A DNA stretch of 64,000 nucleotides, taken from contig DASVTR010000013.1 in NCBI GenBank assembly GCA_036387475.1, forward strand, positions 372,001-436,000. The letters run 5' to 3'. A program made the position numbers and the translations under genes. Position 1 is the stretch's first letter; the number at the start of each line of letters is the position of its first letter. Shown piece after piece: positions 52,878-61,979 of the stretch. Under the pieces are notes generated by a model that worked only from the letters and a program-made list of their open reading frames with translations, had not been told where the DNA came from and did no database searches. This DNA is from DASVTR01 sp036387475 (GTDB lineage: Bacteria; Acidobacteriota; Blastocatellia; Pyrinomonadales; Pyrinomonadaceae).

Positions 52878-55071
52878 TGGAGGTGTCGGGTTGAGCGTCG
52901 GCGGTTGCGCGGACGCGATTCTTGCCTTGATGCTTGGCAAGGTAAAGAGCGCGGTCAGCCGCTCCGATGATGGCTTCGGGTGTCTCGACCTGCGGCGAAA
53001 AAGCCGAGACGCCAATGCTGACGGTGACGGCTCCGAGGGGCTGCTGTTTGCCGTTGGGGAAGCGCGTCCGCTCGATGCGTCGCTTGATGCGCTCGGCAAT
53101 CGCGGCGGCTTCCGTCAATCCCGTCTGCGGCAGGAGAATACAGAACTCTTCGCCGCCGTAGCGTGCGGCGACATCCGCCGCGCGCAGTGCGGACTTCAAA
53201 CACTGCGCCGTCATCTCCAGCGCAAGGTCGCCAGCCTGATGACCGTTGCGGTCGTTATAGTGTTTGAAATCGTCTATATCAATCATCATAAAACTCATCG
53301 CGTAATCCTGACGCTTAGACCTCTTTAATTCTTCGGTCAGGCGTTCTTCCAGATAGCGACGATTGAGCAATCCGGTCAGCGGGTCTGTGATTGAGATGAG
53401 TTGAAACTGCTCTGCCTTTTCGTGCCACTCGGCGCGGTCAAGGGCGAGCGCCATCTGCGGCGCGATGGTTTCCAGTAAATTGAGATCAATCTCGTCGTAG
53501 CTTCCGCCGCCAGCCTTATCCGTAACGTTCAGGACGCCCACTTTGCGTCCGCCGATGGAGATGGGAAAGCTGATGAACGAGTTTGTTTTATAGCAGCACT
53601 CAGCCGGGGCGGGCGTGTGACCCGATTTTTCAACATCGCGCACAACCAGCGGACGACCGGCCAGCATGACTCCGCCCGAAACGCCGTCGCCCAGGCGTAT
53701 GCGCGTCTGGCTTCGTGCATCGGCGTTGAAACCAACGGCGGCTTTGACAGCCAACTCGTTAGAGGTCTCGTCATAAAGAAGCAAAGAGCCACGTTCAGCG
53801 TGCAGGAGTTCCGCCGAGTGGCGCAGAATTGAATGGTATGTATCGGCAGGTTCGAGCGCGTAAATCCGCTCCGTGTAGCTTTGCAGATAATCGGCAAACA
53901 TCGTGCGCTGCTCAAGCTCTGTGCGCAGGCGCAGGACTTCAAGCGGGAGCGCGATGTCGCGGCAATAGTTGGAAATCGCCGCGCGCTTCTCGTCTGTCAG
54001 ATTTGTTCCGGCAATGAGGAGCGCGGCTTTTACTTCGTCGCCGACGACGAGTGGAAAGAGTTCGGCATTCTTCGCTACTTCTGTTTGTCCCTGACGAGTT
54101 CCGGCAGGCTTATAACCTTCCGCGTCTTCAGAAAGCGCAAGCGAGGTGCGCGCCTTTGCGACAAGACCGAGCCGCGCGTCTTTTAAACCTATCTCGACGT
54201 GCGGCGGTTGGGATTCAAAACGTCCCTTGCCGCAGGCGTAGACGAGAGTATTGCGGTCGCGCATCAGGAGCGCCAGCGAAGGAATCTGATATTTCTGCGC
54301 GAGAGAATCGAGGGCCTTACTACACGTCTCGCCGAATGCGCCGCCGGGCTGAAAGTAGCGGCTGTGAAAAAGCCCGACGCTCGCGAGCGCCTGTGGCTGC
54401 GCGTCCACAGGCATATCCGACACTACCTTGCTGACTGTTAGCGGAGAGCTTTTATCCTTGACGACTACCGCCTCAGCGATACCAACTTCTTTAACAGCTT
54501 CTTTGTCATCCTCTGTCGCGGGCTGAGAATCAGTCTCGCTTTTGCCGGTCTTGAACTCGGCAGCGGCTTCCGAGATGCGCATGGCCAAATCGTCAAGGTC
54601 TTGCCGGGAAGCGAAGATGACATTCTTGAACAGGTCGCTGGTCAAAAGTTCCTGTAGGTCGCCGACGCGAAAACGCTCGGCCAGCGCGCGGTAATCGGCG
54701 CTGGTCAAAAAGGCACGTCCTCCAATGACGGCCAGCTTTTTCTTTGCCCTGGATATTTGCACCGGCATCGTGAAGCAGTTAAGTCCCGCATGACAGCGAT
54801 AATGCGTTGCAGTTCCGGCCTTGAGCGCACGCTCATGCGCTTGCCCGCAGTAGGGGTCGCAGAGCCGCGCATGCTTTGGCGAGGATTGAAAAGCCTGACA
54901 GATGGAGTTGTTGTTGGAGACAGCAAGAGAGGGCGGCTGCGGGCCGCTGATGAGCAGGATGGAAAGCCCCGACGCAGCGGCCAGAGAGTCCTGCGCCTCA
55001 GCCCACCCGCTTGGGGCTGTCTGGGCTTGAGGTTGTACGGCGTCGCGCTGGCGCACGTCACGCTGATCCAT
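52849..55071 (-). CDS. PocR-GAF-GGDEF diguanylate cyclase
   Basis: A 740-residue sensor. Residues about 35-190 look like a PocR domain with several conserved cysteines (C58, C71, C75, C93, C99; ARLCDPYCGQAHERAL, YRCHAGLNCFTMPVQI). A middle GAF-like region (about 240-390) and a clearer GAF domain (about 405-565: LLHAERGSLLLYDETSNELA; ISFPISIGGRKVGVLNVT) follow. The C-terminal GGDEF domain has RAAD as an I-site and RYGGEEF (GGEEF 639-643), so it should be an active, feedback-inhibited diguanylate cyclase. ATG at 55071 is preferred over a GTG five codons upstream (55086). First gene of the signalling module. Confidence 0.88.
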   Translation of the reverse strand: MDQRDVRQRDAVQPQAQTAPSGWAEAQDSLAAASGLSILLISGPQPPSLAVSNNNSICQAFQSSPKHARLCDPYCGQAHERALKAGTATHYRCHAGLNCFTMPVQISRAKKKLAVIGGRAFLTSADYRALAERFRVGDLQELLTSDLFKNVIFASRQDLDDLAMRISEAAAEFKTGKSETDSQPATEDDKEAVKEVGIAEAVVVKDKSSPLTVSKVVSDMPVDAQPQALASVGLFHSRYFQPGGAFGETCSKALDSLAQKYQIPSLALLMRDRNTLVYACGKGRFESQPPHVEIGLKDARLGLVAKARTSLALSEDAEGYKPAGTRQGQTEVAKNAELFPLVVGDEVKAALLIAGTNLTDEKRAAISNYCRDIALPLEVLRLRTELEQRTMFADYLQSYTERIYALEPADTYHSILRHSAELLHAERGSLLLYDETSNELAVKAAVGFNADARSQTRIRLGDGVSGGVMLAGRPLVVRDVEKSGHTPAPAECCYKTNSFISFPISIGGRKVGVLNVTDKAGGGSYDEIDLNLLETIAPQMALALDRAEWHEKAEQFQLISITDPLTGLLNRRYLEERLTEELKRSKRQDYAMSFMMIDIDDFKHYNDRNGHQAGDLALEMTAQCLKSALRAADVAARYGGEEFCILLPQTGLTEAAAIAERIKRRIERTRFPNGKQQPLGAVTVSIGVSAFSPQVETPEAIIGAADRALYLAKHQGKNRVRATADAQPDTSNGNAAHNSI

Positions 55072-55179
55072 CGTCTGCAAAGTCACTCTTGTCTCGTCCC
55101 GGAGTGCGGCTGGAAGGTTGGCGGAGCGTATGAATGCGGGGCAGCGCCCACACGCGCCAGAGCTATCGTGATGAGAAGA

Positions 55180-55194
55180 CCGAAGCGGCTTCGG
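55180..55194 (-). terminator. Weak hairpin downstream of oppF
   Basis: CCGAAG (55180-55185) pairs with CTTCGG (55189-55194). Read on the minus strand it is followed by a short, imperfect T-rich stretch (TCTTCTC). It lies about 140 bases beyond the OppF stop. It may mark the end of the peptide-importer transcript, but the T-tract is poor. Confidence 0.3.
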
Positions 55195-55209
55195 CCTGCC
55201 TACTCACCT

Positions 55210-55238
55210 AGTATAAGTATCCTAAAGCCAACAAACAA
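55210..55238 (-). promoter_or_regulatory. Candidate promoter for the GGDEF gene
   Basis: On the minus strand, TTGTTT (55233-55238) and TATACT (55210-55215) lie 17 bases apart, with the -10 matching five of six positions and the -35 three. About 140 bases upstream of the ATG at 55071. Confidence 0.3.
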
Positions 55239-55331
55239 GCGTTTTCTTCGGAAAATAGGGGCAAACTGTTGTTGTCGGCTGAGACAATCTACGCCTCGCC
55301 TCTTAAATAAACGACTAATAGGGGGAGCATT

Positions 55332-56471
55332 TCACTGTGCAATAACGCGCTGTTCGTCGCGCAGGCCCGGCGCATCGCCCGGAGCGACCTGCTCTATGTC
55401 TGGCTGTTCGGGGCTGATGCGAATACAGGCGGCGAAGTGGTTTGGCTTAATCTCTGCCAAGGGGGGCACGACTTCCTTACAAGCCTGTATGGCGTAAGGG
55501 CAGCGCGTGTGAAAGCGACAGCCCGGCGGAGGATTGATGGGGCTGGGCACGTCGCCTTCGAGCACAATGCGCTGTCTCTCGGCTTCAATCAAAGGGTCTG
55601 GCACGGGGACGGCGGAAATCAGCGCCTTAGTGTAAGGCATCAGCGGCTCATCGTAAATCGTCTTGGCGTCGGCAATCTCGACCAGTTTGCCAAGGTACAT
55701 CACGGCTACGCGGTCAGAGACGTGACGGACGGCGCGCAAATCGTGGGAGATAAACAGGTAAGTTAAATTCTTCTGCCGTTGCAACCGCTCCATCAAATTC
55801 ATTATCTGCGCTTGAATAGAAACATCGAGCGCGGAGATCGGTTCATCTGCGACGATAAAATCAGGGTCAACGGCCAATGCGCGTGCGATGCCGATGCGCT
55901 GGCGCTGCCCGCCGGAAAATTCATGTGGAAAGCGTTTGATAAAACGTTTGTTGAGGCCGACGGTTTCCATCAACTCCTGAACACGATTGTCAACCTCACG
56001 GCCCGACGCTAATCGAAATGTTTGTACAGGCTCGCCGATGATTTGCCCGACGGTCATGCGCGGATTGAGCGAGGCATACGGGTCTTGAAAAATCATCTGT
56101 AGATGCTTGCGCTCTTCGCGCATCTCTCCTTGAGAAAGATGCGCCAGGTCGCGCCCGTTATAAAGCACCTGCCCGCTGGTCGGCTCAGTCAGGCGCAGAA
56201 TGGCGCGACCCAGTGTTGATTTACCGCAGCCGGATTCGCCGACGAGGCCCAGCGTCTCGCCCCTGTAAATATCAATCGTCACGCCGTCAACAGCCTTAAC
56301 GACACGCTTGACCTGACTGCCGCCGAAGATTTTGTTAAGCAGAGTGCCGCCGCCCAGATCGAAATGCACCTTGAGGTCGCGGATGGCGATGAGCGGCCCG
56401 CCGTCCTGATTTGTTTCCAGCGGCGGCGGCATCTCCTGAACTTGGGCCATGTCTCCCGGTTGTGGACTCAT
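55332..56471 (-). CDS. oppF: Oligopeptide/dipeptide ABC transporter ATP-binding protein (OppF-like)
   Basis: A 379-residue ABC ATPase. Walker A GESGCGKST, an S-G-G-Q-R-Q-R signature (EFSGGQRQRIGIARALAVDP), Walker B FIVADEPISALD and the H-loop ISHD are intact. The C-terminal oligo_HPY tail is present (SPINPPPGCRFHTRCPYAIQ), with its Cys pattern. It energises uptake by OppBC together with OppD. ATG at 56471 overlaps the OppD stop as ATGA, so both subunits are probably made in coupled fashion. A longer frame to 56543 lies inside oppD and is rejected. Confidence 0.93.
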   Translation of the reverse strand: MSPQPGDMAQVQEMPPPLETNQDGGPLIAIRDLKVHFDLGGGTLLNKIFGGSQVKRVVKAVDGVTIDIYRGETLGLVGESGCGKSTLGRAILRLTEPTSGQVLYNGRDLAHLSQGEMREERKHLQMIFQDPYASLNPRMTVGQIIGEPVQTFRLASGREVDNRVQELMETVGLNKRFIKRFPHEFSGGQRQRIGIARALAVDPDFIVADEPISALDVSIQAQIMNLMERLQRQKNLTYLFISHDLRAVRHVSDRVAVMYLGKLVEIADAKTIYDEPLMPYTKALISAVPVPDPLIEAERQRIVLEGDVPSPINPPPGCRFHTRCPYAIQACKEVVPPLAEIKPNHFAACIRISPEQPDIEQVAPGDAPGLRDEQRVIAQ

Positions 56472-57529
56472 CTGTTGCTTTCCGTTTGTGTCTGGTCTTG
56501 GGCCAGGCCGGTCTTCGCTGCTCTCTCGTCGCGCTCGGCGCATGAACGCCCGTAAACTTCTTCGGCGAAGTGGCAGAGCGAGTGATGGTCAGGGGTGAGC
56601 GCGACGAAGGGTGGAAACTCTCTGTGGCAAATCTCTTCGGCACGCTCGCAGCGCTCGGCAAAGGGGCAGCCCGGCGGCAGATGCGCAACATCGGGCGGCA
56701 AGCCCGGTATCTGGTAGAGAGCGCCCTGCTCTGCTGTCGGGTCTGGCACGGAGCGCAGCAAGCCTTTCGTGTACGGATTGCCCGGACAACTGAACAACTC
56801 GCGCGTCCGCGCCTGCTCGAAAACCTTCCCGGCGTACATCACTATGATGTGGTCTGACATCCCTGCGACAACGCCAAGATCATGCGTGATGAGAATGACG
56901 CTCGTGCCAGTCTCTTGTTTGAGTTGCTTAATGAGTTCAAGAATCTGCGCCTGAATCGTTACGTCGAGCGCGGTCGTCGGTTCATCCGCAATCAGCAAAT
57001 CAGGCTCACAGGAGAGAGCCATCGCAATCATTACGCGCTGGCGCATCCCGCCGGAGAATTCGTGTGGATAACTGTCAACGCGCGAGCGCGCATCAGGAAT
57101 GCCGACGGTTTCCAGCATCTTGACGGCGTGCTCATAAGCCTCTGCTTTCGTGTGGCCGAGGTGCAGTTGCGTAATTTCCATCAACTGCTTTGAGATACGC
57201 ATGAACGGATTGAGCGAGGTCATGGGGTCTTGAAAGATCATCGCGATGCGCTTGCCGCGAATCTTCCGCAACTCGTCCACGGGGAGAGAGCGCAAGTCCT
57301 GCCCCTCGAAGAGAATCTCTCCGGAGACGATCTTGCCCGGCGGCTCTGGAATCAGTCGGATGATGGAAAGGTTCGTCACAGATTTTCCAGAACCCGACTC
57401 GCCGACGATGCCAAGCGTCTCGCCGCGCTTCAACTCAAAGCTGATGCCGTCAACCGCCTTGACAGTTCCGTCTTCCGTCTCGAAGTACGTGCGCAGGTCT
57501 CTGACTGAAAGAATGTTTCCGTCGTTCAT
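56468..57529 (-). CDS. oppD: Oligopeptide/dipeptide ABC transporter ATP-binding protein (OppD-like)
   Basis: A 353-residue ABC ATPase: GESGSGKSV as Walker A, an SGGMRQR signature (EFSGGMRQRVMIAMALSCEP), Walker B LLIADEPTTALD, and the C-terminal oligo_HPY segment LPPGCPFAERCERAEEICHR. It forms the ATPase heterodimer with OppF. The ATG at 57529 lies 2 bases after the OppC stop, giving MNDGNILSVRDLRTYFETED. A longer frame to 57922 lies inside oppC and is rejected. The short polar tail after residue 320 overlaps the OppF start. Confidence 0.93.
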   Translation of the reverse strand: MNDGNILSVRDLRTYFETEDGTVKAVDGISFELKRGETLGIVGESGSGKSVTNLSIIRLIPEPPGKIVSGEILFEGQDLRSLPVDELRKIRGKRIAMIFQDPMTSLNPFMRISKQLMEITQLHLGHTKAEAYEHAVKMLETVGIPDARSRVDSYPHEFSGGMRQRVMIAMALSCEPDLLIADEPTTALDVTIQAQILELIKQLKQETGTSVILITHDLGVVAGMSDHIIVMYAGKVFEQARTRELFSCPGNPYTKGLLRSVPDPTAEQGALYQIPGLPPDVAHLPPGCPFAERCERAEEICHREFPPFVALTPDHHSLCHFAEEVYGRSCAERDERAAKTGLAQDQTQTESNR

Positions 57530-57531
57530 CG

Positions 57532-58647
57532 CTATACTTTTCGCATCTGCGGGTCGAGCGCGTCGCGCAGGCCGTCTCCGAGAAAGTTCAGGGAGAAGAG
57601 CGTCAGCGCCATCGTCACACCGGGAAAGATTAACTGCCACGGGAAGATGGCTATATTCTGTATCCCGTCGGAAGCGAGGCTGCCCCAGGAAGCGAGCGGG
57701 GCTTGCACGCCGAGGCCGAGGAACGAAAGAAAAGCTTCTTGCAGCATGACGGTCGGAATCGTCAGCGTCGCATAGACGATGACGGGGCCGAGCGTGTTCG
57801 GGACGAGATGGCGAAAGATAATGCGCGTAGTGGAGACGCCCGTCGCGCGTGCCGCCATCACAAATTCCTGATTCTTTAAAGACATCACCTGCCCACGCAC
57901 GATGCGCGCCATCGTCAGCCATGAGACAGCGCCAATCGCTATGAACAAGAGAATCAACTGGCCGATCGCAGAGCTTCCGCCGATGTTGCCGAAAAGCTTG
58001 CCGTTGCCGAAGAATGCCAGCAGCACAATGACTATCATCATGTACGGCAGCGCGTAGAGCACGTCAACAATACGCATCATCACGTTGTCAATCTTGCCGC
58101 CGAGATAGCCTGCGGTCGCGCCGTAGGTAATACCAATCATTAGCGAGACGAGCGTTGCGATTATTCCGACCATCAGCGAGATACGTCCGCCGATGAGAAC
58201 GCGCGCCAGAAGGTCTCGCCCCGTGTTGTCCGTGCCCATCGGATGCGTCCATGAAAAACTGTTGTCCGCGTTTCTAAAGGGCGGCAGCGACTTAATCAAA
58301 TCGGAATTTTCGGGAACGGTGAAGTATTCGTAGCCCGTCGTCTTCCGAATAATGAGCGGCCCGAAGAGCGTGGCGAGAATCATAAAGCCGACGACAATCA
58401 TACCGAAGACCGCCAGCTTGTTTCTTAAAAGTCTGCGCCACGCATCTTTCCAGAGAGAAGTACCGGCGACGATCTGGCCCGTTTCGGCTGTGCGCACGTC
58501 GCCTTCGCCGACCGCCAGTTCCGGCGCGGTGTGTATGATGTCGCCCTCGCGGTCGCGCACGGGCGGCTCAGGCGGCGTGCCGAGCGGTGTGATCGCCGGT
58601 TCGGTGCGCGACGGTTCGTTCTCTTTGAGAGTTCGCTCGTCCTTCAT
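57532..58647 (-). CDS. oppC: Oligopeptide/dipeptide ABC transporter permease (OppC-like)
   Basis: A 371-residue inner-membrane permease with six membrane segments. The N-terminal about 75 residues are polar and acidic before the first helix (LAVFGMIVVGFMILATLFGP), longer than in classical OppC. PMGTDNTGRDLLARVLIGGR is the family start of the core, and MAARATGVSTTRIIFRHLVP the EAA-type loop that docks the ATPases. The ATG at 58647 lies 4 bases after the OppB stop; a longer frame to 58674 is not needed. It forms the channel with OppB. Confidence 0.93.
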   Translation of the reverse strand: MKDERTLKENEPSRTEPAITPLGTPPEPPVRDREGDIIHTAPELAVGEGDVRTAETGQIVAGTSLWKDAWRRLLRNKLAVFGMIVVGFMILATLFGPLIIRKTTGYEYFTVPENSDLIKSLPPFRNADNSFSWTHPMGTDNTGRDLLARVLIGGRISLMVGIIATLVSLMIGITYGATAGYLGGKIDNVMMRIVDVLYALPYMMIVIVLLAFFGNGKLFGNIGGSSAIGQLILLFIAIGAVSWLTMARIVRGQVMSLKNQEFVMAARATGVSTTRIIFRHLVPNTLGPVIVYATLTIPTVMLQEAFLSFLGLGVQAPLASWGSLASDGIQNIAIFPWQLIFPGVTMALTLFSLNFLGDGLRDALDPQMRKV

Positions 58648-58651
58648 AGCT

Positions 58652-59572
58652 TCAATACCGGATTCTCGGATCAATGTAAGCGTAGGCTATGTCTACCAGC
58701 AAATTGAAGATCAAAGTGATAATGCCGATGAAGGCGACGATGCCTAGAATCAGCGGCTCGTCACGATTCAGGTTGGCGTTGATGAAATAGTTGCCCACGC
58801 CCGGCAACGCGAAGATACGCTCGACGACGACCGTGCCCGTCACCAGCACGGCCAGCGCAGGGCCTGTGAAGGAAATGACCGGCATCAACCCGCCGCGCAT
58901 GACGTGGCGAAAAACAACATCGCGCTCTCGCAAGCCCTTCGCCCGCGCCGTCCGTATATAATCCGAGCGGAGCACTTCGAGCATCCCTGCGCGCGTCAGC
59001 CGAGCGATGTATGCCATGTAAATCGCCGAGAGGGTAACGACGGGCATTATCAGGTTGAGACTAAAGAAGCCTCCCCAGCGCGAGGGCGGCAGCCAGTAGA
59101 GCGTCAGGGAAAAGACCAACACCAGCAGCGGCCCAAGGACAAAGTTTGGAAGAGAGATGCCGAGCATCGCAAGGCCCATCGAGCCATAATCCCATTTAGT
59201 ATTCTGCTTGAGCGCGGCAATTGTCCCTGATGTGATGCCGACAACGAGCGCTAAGAGATAAGCCAGAATGCCTATGGTCGCCGAAATGGGGAAAGTGTTG
59301 CGCAGGATTTCGTTGACGGATTGGCCCTCGTACTTCAGAGAATTTCCGAAATCGAGGCGCAGGATATTACCGATCATCTTGCCATACTGCACAATTGCCG
59401 GTTTATCGATGCCATACTTTTCCCGAATGTTCTTTTCGATGGCTGCCGGGAGTTTCTTTTCGTCGGAGTAGAAATTGCCGGGCGCGAGCCGGATGAGTCC
59501 CCACGTCAGCGTGATGACGATGAGCACCATCGGAATGGTGATGAGCAAGCGACGAATGATGAAGCGCAGCAT
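58652..59572 (-). CDS. oppB: Oligopeptide/dipeptide ABC transporter permease (OppB-like)
   Basis: A 306-residue inner-membrane permease with about six segments. N-terminus MLRFIIRRLLITIPMVLIVI, then LDFGNSLKYEGQSVNEIL, typical of OppB/DppB; DYIRTARAKGLRERDVVFRH is the EAA loop, and ILGIVAFIGIITLIFNLLVD the final segment with DIAYAYIDPRIRY at the end. It pairs with OppC. The gene lies about 60 bases after the first binding-protein gene. ATG at 59572. Confidence 0.93.
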   Translation of the reverse strand: MLRFIIRRLLITIPMVLIVITLTWGLIRLAPGNFYSDEKKLPAAIEKNIREKYGIDKPAIVQYGKMIGNILRLDFGNSLKYEGQSVNEILRNTFPISATIGILAYLLALVVGITSGTIAALKQNTKWDYGSMGLAMLGISLPNFVLGPLLVLVFSLTLYWLPPSRWGGFFSLNLIMPVVTLSAIYMAYIARLTRAGMLEVLRSDYIRTARAKGLRERDVVFRHVMRGGLMPVISFTGPALAVLVTGTVVVERIFALPGVGNYFINANLNRDEPLILGIVAFIGIITLIFNLLVDIAYAYIDPRIRY

Positions 59573-59632
59573 CGTTCTCTTTCCTCGATTACTGACTCAT
59601 AAAATCTTGTCAGCAATTCCGAATTGGAAATC

Positions 59633-61663
59633 TCACTTCGTACAGATGGGTAATTCCTTTTCCCGCTCCTTAAAGTCCTGGCTCTTATAGGTCATGTCCG
59701 GCACGCCGTAATCCCACTTCGACTGGTCGCGCTCGATGCAGACATATTTCCATGCGTGCATCGTTCCGGGGTTCGGGTACATGCCTTTGACGTATGGCTT
59801 TTTCATCCAGTTTGTCGCATCGGTCGTCAAAGGAATGACAGGCTGCGCCTCAAGCAAGTAGGCTTCGGCTTTCGCCAGCAACACGTAACGCTGCTGCGGG
59901 TCGAGCGTGCGGTTGGCTTCGTTCAGCATCTCGACAAACTTGGGGTCGTACCACCCCGTCCCGTTATCGCCCTTGGCTGTCGAGAAGAGGTTCAGGAAAG
60001 TCACAGGGTCCAGATAGTCGCCGATCCAACCGGCGCGCGCGATGCCCTTGTATTCCAGATTAGCGCGCGATTGCAGGAAGGTCTTAAACTCCATGCTCTT
60101 GAGCGGCAGCGTCAGTCCCAAATTCTGCTTCCACTGCGCTTGTAAGAATTCGGAGATGGCTTTATTCGATTCCTGCGTGTTGTAAGTAATCTCCACTTCA
60201 TCCACAGGAAACTTTTTCGGGTCATACTTGCCGGAGGCATCCTTGTATCCGGCCTCGGCGAGCAATTGCTTGGCCTTAACGGGGTCGAACCCGTCGCCCT
60301 TCGGCTGCGGGTAGCCGGGGAACACTCCTTCGGGCGAAAAGGCCGTCAAAGGCTTCGTGACCTTTCTCCACTTCGAGAGCGCCTCCTTGTCAATCGCCAT
60401 GTTGAAAGCCTTGCGAACGCGCACGTCGTTCATTGGCGCTCTGGTCGTGTTGATCTGAAAATAGGTAATCGCCATCTCCGGCGCGTTCATGTGATCTTTC
60501 AAGGGGCGAATCATGTCGAGCCACGCCGCCGGGACTGTGTGATTCAGGACGCCTTCCACTTCGCCAGCCTTGTAGAGATTCATAATCGTCGGGTTGTCGT
60601 CCATCGGGTAAAAATGAATCTCGTCGAGTTGCACGCGGGCGGCGTCCCAGTAGTTAGGGTCACGAACGACAATCAACTCGTTATATGGCTTCCATGACTT
60701 CATCTTGAACGGCCCGCAGGTGACGATGTTTTCGGGGCGCGTCCAGGCTTCGTGATGCTTTTCGATTGCCTTCTGTGGAACGACGTGAAAGAACTGGTGG
60801 GCCATCAAGCCGACGAAGAAGGGCGCAGACTGCGTGAGCGTGATGCGGAACGTAAAATCATCAACGGCCTCGACGCCCATGTGCTCGGCCTTGACGGGTT
60901 CAAACGTTTTGCCCTCAATCGCCGCCTTCAGCTTCGGATTCGCCTCGATGGCCTTCGCGCGTTCGGCTTCATCGCCGGGCAGAACAAGGCGGTTCGGCGA
61001 ATGTATAAACTGGTGAAAAGGCGTGTCTGGGTCGGGCGTCGGCTCTTCGGCAGTCGCCTTATACTCTGACGCCGGATTGACGGGCGCTGCCGCAGGTGCG
61101 GGCGCTGCTACGGCAGCTTTGGCCGGTTCGTCGGAGAAATCTTTTTCCAGCAGGTAAGTATTATTAGCGGAGTCGCGGACAAAGACGCCGCCTTCGTTAT
61201 AGGCTTGCGCGTACTTGATGTAGTAGCCGAGATAACCATTGCGCGAGGCCAGTTCCGGCGAGAGGCCGCGACGGAAAGAGTAGAGAAAATCCCGCGCCGT
61301 AATCGGTTCGCCGTTTGACCAGCGCGCGTTTTTTCTAAGATGGAAAACAAACTCCGAAGAATCCGTATTGATGTCCCAGCGTTCGGCGATGGCCGGAATC
61401 GGCTCCATCGTCTTCGGGTCAAACTCGCACAAAGCCTCGAAGAGCGCCATGTAGATACGGCCTTCGGGTTGGCCCGTGCCGATTTGCGGGTCTAGCGATT
61501 CAGGCTCGGAGCCGGTCACGTAGCGCATGATTTGTCCGGCGGGCGGGTTCGTCTTGCCAAAGAACATCTGGTTTCCGGCGGAGGCGGCGCAGGCCGCTGC
61601 GATCAACGCCAGCGCAATCAGCAAAACACCCAGACGAAATTTGCTGGAACGATAAAAAGACAT
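59633..61663 (-). CDS. oppA: Peptide-binding protein, family 5 (OppA-like)
   Basis: A 676-residue solute-binding protein (SBP_bac_5). The export signal FRLGVLLIALALIAAACAAS has a possible lipobox (AAAC), so it is probably membrane-anchored. Core landmarks: MRYVTGSEPESLDPQIGTGQ, AERWDINTDSSEFVFHLRKN, ARWSNGEPITARDFLYSFRR, and NEANRTLDPQQRYVLLAKAE near the C-terminus. It is longer than OppA of E. coli because of an Ala/Pro/Glu-rich insertion at about 170-265. It feeds OppBCDF, whose genes follow directly. A second binding protein gene lies upstream at 61980-63944. Confidence 0.92.
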   Translation of the reverse strand: MSFYRSSKFRLGVLLIALALIAAACAASAGNQMFFGKTNPPAGQIMRYVTGSEPESLDPQIGTGQPEGRIYMALFEALCEFDPKTMEPIPAIAERWDINTDSSEFVFHLRKNARWSNGEPITARDFLYSFRRGLSPELASRNGYLGYYIKYAQAYNEGGVFVRDSANNTYLLEKDFSDEPAKAAVAAPAPAAAPVNPASEYKATAEEPTPDPDTPFHQFIHSPNRLVLPGDEAERAKAIEANPKLKAAIEGKTFEPVKAEHMGVEAVDDFTFRITLTQSAPFFVGLMAHQFFHVVPQKAIEKHHEAWTRPENIVTCGPFKMKSWKPYNELIVVRDPNYWDAARVQLDEIHFYPMDDNPTIMNLYKAGEVEGVLNHTVPAAWLDMIRPLKDHMNAPEMAITYFQINTTRAPMNDVRVRKAFNMAIDKEALSKWRKVTKPLTAFSPEGVFPGYPQPKGDGFDPVKAKQLLAEAGYKDASGKYDPKKFPVDEVEITYNTQESNKAISEFLQAQWKQNLGLTLPLKSMEFKTFLQSRANLEYKGIARAGWIGDYLDPVTFLNLFSTAKGDNGTGWYDPKFVEMLNEANRTLDPQQRYVLLAKAEAYLLEAQPVIPLTTDATNWMKKPYVKGMYPNPGTMHAWKYVCIERDQSKWDYGVPDMTYKSQDFKEREKELPICTK

Positions 61664-61979
61664 GGCTGAAATTCCTCAAACCAGAAAGACACCGAACGCG
61701 CTTCCAAAGTAAGCCTGTTCAAAAAAGCTTTGGGGAGAGGTGCTTGAACTCTTTAACGACCAGGCCGGACTCCGAGGAGCGACCGATGCGGCCCGCGTGG
61801 CTCAGAAAACCCAACAGGGGAACTATTATTCGCTTGTGCTACTGCCGAAGTGAGCGTCAAAGTATCACGCCCGCGCTTCATTTATCAAGTTGCATCTTTT
61901 TATCCGCGACTCTTTAACGGATGCTGCCAGCAACCTTTCGAGTTGCTTGCCCCGAAGCTGCGCGAAGCGTGTCTGCCAG
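61664..61979. other. 316-base intergenic region upstream of oppA
   Basis: No gene, RNA structure, terminator or confident promoter was recognised. It should contain the 3' end of the upstream binding-protein transcript and possibly the oppA promoter (minus strand). TTGACG-like and AATAAT-like words occur around 61820-61860 but their spacing is not convincing. Confidence 0.5.

Noticed and set aside
52878..53099. 74-residue N-terminal extension of the STAND-HATPase protein
   Set aside because: It runs inside the GGDEF gene in another frame and is low-complexity (Ser/Arg/Pro).
57530..57922. Long N-terminal extension of OppD
   Set aside because: It overlaps oppC completely; the ATG at 57529 is in the expected position.
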